Notes under the pieces: model-generated
The model's database searches: none
The model's input: only the letters and a program-made list of their open reading frames with translations
Told to the model about the DNA's origin: nothing
Part shown: in pieces, positions 59,363 to 64,000 of the stretch
Layout of the letters: each line of letters starts with the position of its first letter
Position numbering within the stretch: position 1 is the stretch's first letter
Program-made: the position numbers and the translations under genes
Source of the DNA: Ustilaginoidea virens
Lineage: Eukaryota; Ascomycota; Sordariomycetes; Hypocreales; Clavicipitaceae
Reading direction: 5' to 3'
Length of the DNA: 64,000 nt
Assembly (NCBI RefSeq): GCF_000687475.1
Contig: NC_057317.1
Span: 1,984,001-2,048,000, forward strand

Positions 59363-60016
59363 ATGGCAATGGCGTCCCTAATCTCCCGTCGTTTCCTCAG
59401 CACGACTGCGCGTCGTCTCCAGGCCTCCGATAACCTAAAGACCGAGAGCAAGCGCAACCCCGAGCTCATGGTGCGTCATTCCCTCCTCCACGGGCCGATG
59501 CCCCAGCTCGCCGGGGCCGTACACTTGTCCGCTCGGCGCCGTTGAAGCCTTCCGCGCGAAAGGCGCCTGCGCCTGCGCCTTCGGCACGAGAGAGCCCGGC
59601 TAACTCGGCATCACGGTGACAGATCCTCGGCGGTGTAATGGTTGCTTCTCTGGGCGGTGCTGGATTCTACTTCGGTATGCTTCAACCCCCCCCTCCCCTC
59701 ACACACACTCCGCCGTTCAAGCTTGCGCGCACCATCGGCACACTCGAGACCTGACCCGAGCCTCTTTGCCTTTCTTTCCCCCTTCGCGACAGGCCGCTCC
59801 CCGACCAAGTCTACCTCGGAGAGCCCCGTGGCCATTTCCGGGATGCCCTGGGAAGCCGATGCCCTGGGCAAGTACAAGTACCACCCCGGTGGTGACCCCA
59901 AGGCGGACCCCAAGGATGCTCCCAGCGCCCTCAACGTCGTCGTCGTTCCCAACGTCACTCTCCCCAGGGAACTGCACGACAAGTACAACAAGTGGGGCAA
60001 GGACGGCTATCCTTGA
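59363..60016 (+). CDS. Small mitochondrial single-span membrane protein
   Basis: Three exons: 59363-59470, 59623-59674 and 59793-60016, giving 127 residues. Residues 1-18 (MAMASLISRRFLSTTARR) look like a mitochondrial presequence. Residues about 37-54 (ILGGVMVASLGGAGFYFG) form one glycine-rich membrane span. The C-terminal part has ISGMPWEADALGKYKYHPGGDP, VVVVPNVTLPRELHDKYNKWGKDGYP. The pattern suggests an inner-membrane protein conserved in filamentous ascomycetes. I recall similar small proteins but cannot name the family; an accessory respiratory-chain role is possible and unproven. All three exon junctions use GT-AG sites and keep the frame. Confidence 0.8.
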
Positions 60017-60371
60017 AGAAGAACACTTCAACCGGAGCGCTTCACGGGGATTTCAAGGTGATGGGTACATAGCCGAGAGAAATAAACGCAGAACATGGCG
60101 ATTTTTATTGCGTTGGAAGTTTTGTACAAGGCAGGCATGGTCGATGGGCACGTCGCTTGTAAAGTATTCCAGGGCGGACGGGGCGAGCTAGGCAATAGAT
60201 GTTTGGTTTGTTTGCATTGAATTCAACTGCTACAGCTGAACAGACTGATTTTGCGCCGAAATCAAGACTTGGAACTACTGTTCACACTGGTGATATGCCT
60301 GCCTCGTCTAGCCGAAAACCAACACGCAGCCACCAACATCATCACTGCATACAACCTAGTACATACCATGC

Positions 60372-60415
<44 letters not shown>

Positions 60416-60512
60416 GCTTTCCTTCCCGGTCACTTTCCAGTATGTACGACAAACTCCCTGCTCCTCCCTTCCCTCACCCCGAGGCACCCGCCCGCGCCTT
60501 CTTCAGCTCAGC

Positions 60513-61946
60513 TCACTCCGTCAACATCTGGATCTCATCTGCCGTAAAGCCAAACAGGTACAGCAAGTCTAACAAGCTACCCGAGTTTAATCTCGCATCA
60601 GCCTCCATCTGGACCCGCGGCTTGGCATTCCATGCGACTCCCAGGCCAGCCTCGCCCAGCATCTGCAAGTCATTGGCTCCGTCGCCAACGGCCACCACCT
60701 GGGACAGCTCAATCTTCTCTCTTGCCGCAATCTCTACCAGCAAATCGCGCTTACGCTCCTTGCCTACAATCTCGCCTGCTGTCTCGCCGGTGAGCTTGCC
60801 GTTCTCCACTATAACCTCGTTGGCATAAGCATAATCGATGCCCAGTTGGTCGGCAAGCCAGCCCGTCAACGGCTGAAACCCTCCAGACAGCACTGCTGTC
60901 TTGACTCCGAGGCGTTTCAAGGCCTTGATCAACTCTGGAACACCAGTCGTGACGTCGAGAACAGGGCGAAGTTGTTCAAACACGGAAGCACTGACACCCT
61001 TGAGCAACCCAACCCTTTCGCGGAATGAGGCATTGAACTCTAGCTCGCCCATCATGGCTCTGCGAGTGATTTCTGCGACACGAGCTGGCAGATTCGGCGG
61101 ATCCTTGATCGTTTCGGCCATGAGTTCAATAACTTCTTGTGTGATGAGTGTGCTGTCCATGTCAAATACAACCAGCCGTGGATTTCTCCTCCAGACCGAA
61201 TCACGCTGCAGTATAACGTCGACATTCCATTCTTGCTCAAAACGATAGATCATTTCGTGCCTGCGCAAATCAGGCAAGCTCAGATAATCCGATGAAGGGG
61301 CTGGTGAAAGAGTGAGCTCGACGATGCGAGGTGTGTCTGGATTGTCAAGGCATCTGTGTGACGAGTGCGGTTCGTCTGCTCCTTTGGGTAGGGGAAAGGA
61401 CGACATGAGATGCAGGAATGATGCTACGCATAGTGGCGAGATGTAAGAGCCGTAAATGTGATCCAGTTGCTCTGCCTCTTGCGTTGGCGGTTCTAGAGGA
61501 AAGGCGTCTATGTTGGTGGTGGGTGCCATGTTGGGCGGTAGCGTTTCATGGCCATTCGACAGGGTGGATGATCGAGACTGTGCCGGAACAGAACCAGGAG
61601 CAGAGCCCTTGTAAAAGAGGGTTGCTACTAAGCGACTGGACCTGGATCCCGGACGAGGTGCGCAATTGGGATGGGAGAGGGTGTGGTTGACGCCGCTGTC
61701 TACTATCGTGGCGGGCATATCATCTCCAGGAACGCCTCGAAACGGAAGAATCGATTTCGGCGAAGCTGACTTTCGCACAGAGCCGCTCTCAACAACCTCA
61801 TCGATTCCATGGTAAGTCTCGGGGACCTTTTGAGGCCTGAATTGCTGGTGATCGCTCAAGTAGGAGCTGCTGCGCATGCTCTCCGTCATTTGCGGGCGAG
61901 CAGCATTCGGCTTGCGGGTTCCGCCAGGTTCGCCAGGTTCGGCCAT
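60513..61946 (-). CDS. ser2: Phosphoserine phosphatase (HAD family)
   Basis: Single exon, 477 residues. The start at 61946 (MAEPGEPGG) is chosen because further upstream the frame runs through a CTC-repeat giving only poly-Leu. The N-terminal half carries fungus-specific sequence with an ACT-like regulatory region (IVELTLSPAPSSDYLSLPDLRRHEMIYRFEQEW). The C-terminal catalytic HAD domain has motif I FDMDSTL (nucleophile Asp), AVLSGGF (motif II), the Lys of KERKRDLL (motif III) and GDGANDLQML (motif IV). It performs the last step of serine synthesis, hydrolysing O-phosphoserine. A 42-nt poly-A tract (plus strand, about 60372-60413) lies 100 bp beyond its stop. Confidence 0.93.
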   Translation of the reverse strand: MAEPGEPGGTRKPNAARPQMTESMRSSSYLSDHQQFRPQKVPETYHGIDEVVESGSVRKSASPKSILPFRGVPGDDMPATIVDSGVNHTLSHPNCAPRPGSRSSRLVATLFYKGSAPGSVPAQSRSSTLSNGHETLPPNMAPTTNIDAFPLEPPTQEAEQLDHIYGSYISPLCVASFLHLMSSFPLPKGADEPHSSHRCLDNPDTPRIVELTLSPAPSSDYLSLPDLRRHEMIYRFEQEWNVDVILQRDSVWRRNPRLVVFDMDSTLITQEVIELMAETIKDPPNLPARVAEITRRAMMGELEFNASFRERVGLLKGVSASVFEQLRPVLDVTTGVPELIKALKRLGVKTAVLSGGFQPLTGWLADQLGIDYAYANEVIVENGKLTGETAGEIVGKERKRDLLVEIAAREKIELSQVVAVGDGANDLQMLGEAGLGVAWNAKPRVQMEADARLNSGSLLDLLYLFGFTADEIQMLTE

Positions 61947-64000
61947 GTTTGCTCCGTTTCCCAAGGGGCACTTTTGGAAAGCGCAATGGGAAATTGAAAA
62001 AAAAGAAAAATAATGACGGAGGAGGAGGAGGAGGAGGAGGAGGAGAAGGAGGAGTGAAAAAGTCAATGCACTAGATGAGTACGGTCGAGATGGTAGGTTC
62101 CAGTCTTTTGATGTCTCGGAATCTGGTCGGTAAGCGTGGTGTGGCACAAAACAGCTCAGCCTTGACCAATTTATGTTGTAAGCGGTCGAAAAACCTTGAC
62201 CTGGCAGAGGAGTCTTTGTGCGACGTCGGCAGCGGGCGGTCGACCTTGCACAGGACGTGCGACGAGTTGGAGGTCGTCAAGTCGGACTGGAAGGATTTCA
62301 GCTGATTCGACGAGAAACAAAGGATTGAGGAGATGCGATATGTCGAATGGCTTGGTCAATCTACCTAGGTCGGTCGATGACGACGCCCTGAAGGCCCCTT
62401 TCAGGGCAGGGAAATAAACCAAGCAATAAGGGCAGCGAGGGGAGCGAGGGCAGTGAGGCAATTGGCAATTGGCAATTGGAGATTGGAGGCAGAGGAGCAA
62501 GGACGCGAGCCAATTGAGGTAACATGAAGATGGATGTGGCAGGAGGCGGCAGGAGGCGGCAGGAATCACGGGCCAACTGGCTGCCAGACCGGTGGCAGCT
62601 GACGTTCCAATAATCGATGTCAATTCGAGAATTCGAGGGCCCTCGGCGGACCAGACTTGATCCAGAGGAGTATCCCCCTAATAAACCCCCCAAGAAACCC
62701 CCCAAGAACCCCCCAAGAACCTGATGTCCCCCCGAGGCCCCGCCTAACCGCCACCGGCCCCTCCATCGTCACCGTGAATTTCTGGACTCGCAAGTTGCCA
62801 ACTTGTGGAATCATGAGAGCCAAAAAAAAAAAAATAAATAAATAAATAAATAAATAAATAAAAAAATAAAAAATAAAAAAGGCCAATCTGGGCAACGACT
62901 GCCCGGAAAATGTCTCGTTTTGACCAGACTCTTGAAAGCCCCTACTCGGTAGTACTACTCCGTACATACTGCGGGACCATCGAGGGCGACGCAAAGGGCG
63001 TGGCTTCGTCCTGCCTTGGCCCATTGCCTGCCGAGTACTCCGTACTGTACTCCGTTCATGGCAACGAGACCTGTCCGATTAATCAGCTGTAGTGGCGCTG
63101 CCCGTCAATTTATCAGGCGCGCTGCGTCTGGACCATCTCTGGCGGGAACTGATGGAGGGAGACGAGGCAGACGTCATGGGAGCAAATAATTGTGCCGCTG
63201 AAATAGGTCATGACCAACAGATGAGCCGGCAGATGACCAACCCAAGGACCAGCCTACCCTACCTACAATGCCATCTTTTCAAAGCCTACAGTCAGCTTAC
63301 AGACAGCTTCGAGAAAGGGGCCGGGGCTAGATTTGGATTGGCGTAGACGTTCAATGCCGCCTCGTCACTCGCCAGTCCTGCTCATCCACGGCTTTCCCAC
63401 AAGCACCAAGTCGCAACGGTTGACCCCGAGTCGTGAATCCCGCCCGACTACTCCGTAGCCGGTCTGGACTTCTCTAACTTGCTCTCTGCGTTCCAGCTCC
63501 TGCCCCCGGCAATCGGCCCCCCTGCACCGACTCCCGCGCTCGCGCAAACCGACGAGCCGAATGCGGTTTGCCGGGCCCCCGGTCACTAGACACTGACTGG
63601 CCTGACTAAAAGTAAATAGGTAGGTACCTAATGTAACTACCAGGAGGTAGGTAAGGTACCTAGGTAGGTACCTACCTAGGTAGGTAGGTAGACAACCTAG
63701 CGTGCAGCGCATGACAAATCAAGGCCCCCGACGACAATTGCCACGAGTCGATGACTTGCAGGAGGCAGGCACCAAGTAGCGACCCATATCTCCAAGTCGT
63801 TCCGGAAACCCAGCTTGGTTCACTCGATGCGCGATACGTTGCGTGCTTCCTTTCTGATATTGCACGTCTTTCATTCAGGCATGGATGGGTACCGAGTACA
63901 CACAGGTACAGTCCGGACGATGCCGTCGACCACGCAACGCAAATCTGGCTTCTCTGGCTTCTCTGGCTTCGATTCCAGATTTGCCGGCGGATGAGGTCAT
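61947..64000. other. Right flank without supported genes
   Basis: This starts with a GGA repeat (about 62017-62052) in the ser2 5' flank. Further on are CAATTGG repeats near 62458-62476, CCCCCCAAGAA units near 62685-62720 and an AAAT array at about 62830-62880. Several TACTCCGTA motifs and a GGTAGGTACC cluster at 63617-63695 follow. Open frames are short and unrecognised. Confidence 0.55.
63617..63695. repeat. GGTAGGTACCTACC palindromic repeat cluster
   Basis: Tandem and inverted GGTA/TACC units (TAGGTAGGTACCTACCTAGG and variants) extend over about 80 bp. They can form hairpins. Related elements occur at 14551-14564 and 54998-55014. Confidence 0.75.

Overview
The window is nuclear DNA of a filamentous ascomycete, most likely Sordariomycetes and plausibly Hypocreales (inferred, not proven). 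Reasons: short GT-AG introns of about 70-150 nt, GC-rich third codon positions in the conserved genes, and a typical Pezizomycotina gene set (HsbA-type wall protein, GH76 mannanase, GPI and fasciclin proteins, a hyphal GT2 glycosyltransferase, New1/Elf1-type ABC-F ATPase). Intergenic DNA is crowded with long homopolymers, microsatellites and two recurrent palindrome-like motifs. No rRNA, convincing tRNA, CRISPR array or intact transposon was found.

Layout: 1-3.7 kb is gene-free. 3.8-16.9 kb is a conserved block: HsbA/GPI wall protein (+), membrane nucleotide pyrophosphatase/phosphodiesterase (-), GH76 mannanase (-), R-SNARE Snc1 (+), and the acetylglutamate kinase part of arg-6 (+). 16.9-26.8 kb is an accessory island. 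It holds two intact and one broken copy of an unrecognised small eight-cysteine protein, several duplicated noncoding segments, and a divergent N-myristoyltransferase (NMT) paralogue. 28.4-31.9 kb holds an RNPS1-like SR protein (+) and a fasciclin protein (-). 31.9-36.8 kb is gene-poor. A membrane-anchored GH16 glucanase lies at 36.8-38.3 kb, followed by 8.7 kb of repeat-rich gene-free DNA. 47.0-61.9 kb is conserved again: GT2 glycosyltransferase (+), New1/Elf1 ATPase (-), Erf2 palmitoyltransferase (-), a small mitochondrial membrane protein (+) and phosphoserine phosphatase (-). The last 2 kb hold no gene I can support.

Functional themes: cell surface and wall (HsbA protein, GH76, fasciclin, GH16, GT2), secretion (Snc1), protein lipidation (NMT paralogue, Erf2), amino-acid synthesis (arg-6, ser2), and RNA/translation (SR protein, New1/Elf1).

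The most interesting region is 16.9-26.8 kb. The two intact small proteins both begin with a Met-Gly-x-x-x-Ser N-myristoylation pattern and lie 2-8 kb from an NMT paralogue whose two family signatures are altered. This could be a dedicated enzyme-substrate lipidation module. The island starts exactly where arg-6 stops without its expected reductase half, which suggests a rearrangement breakpoint or a gene split.
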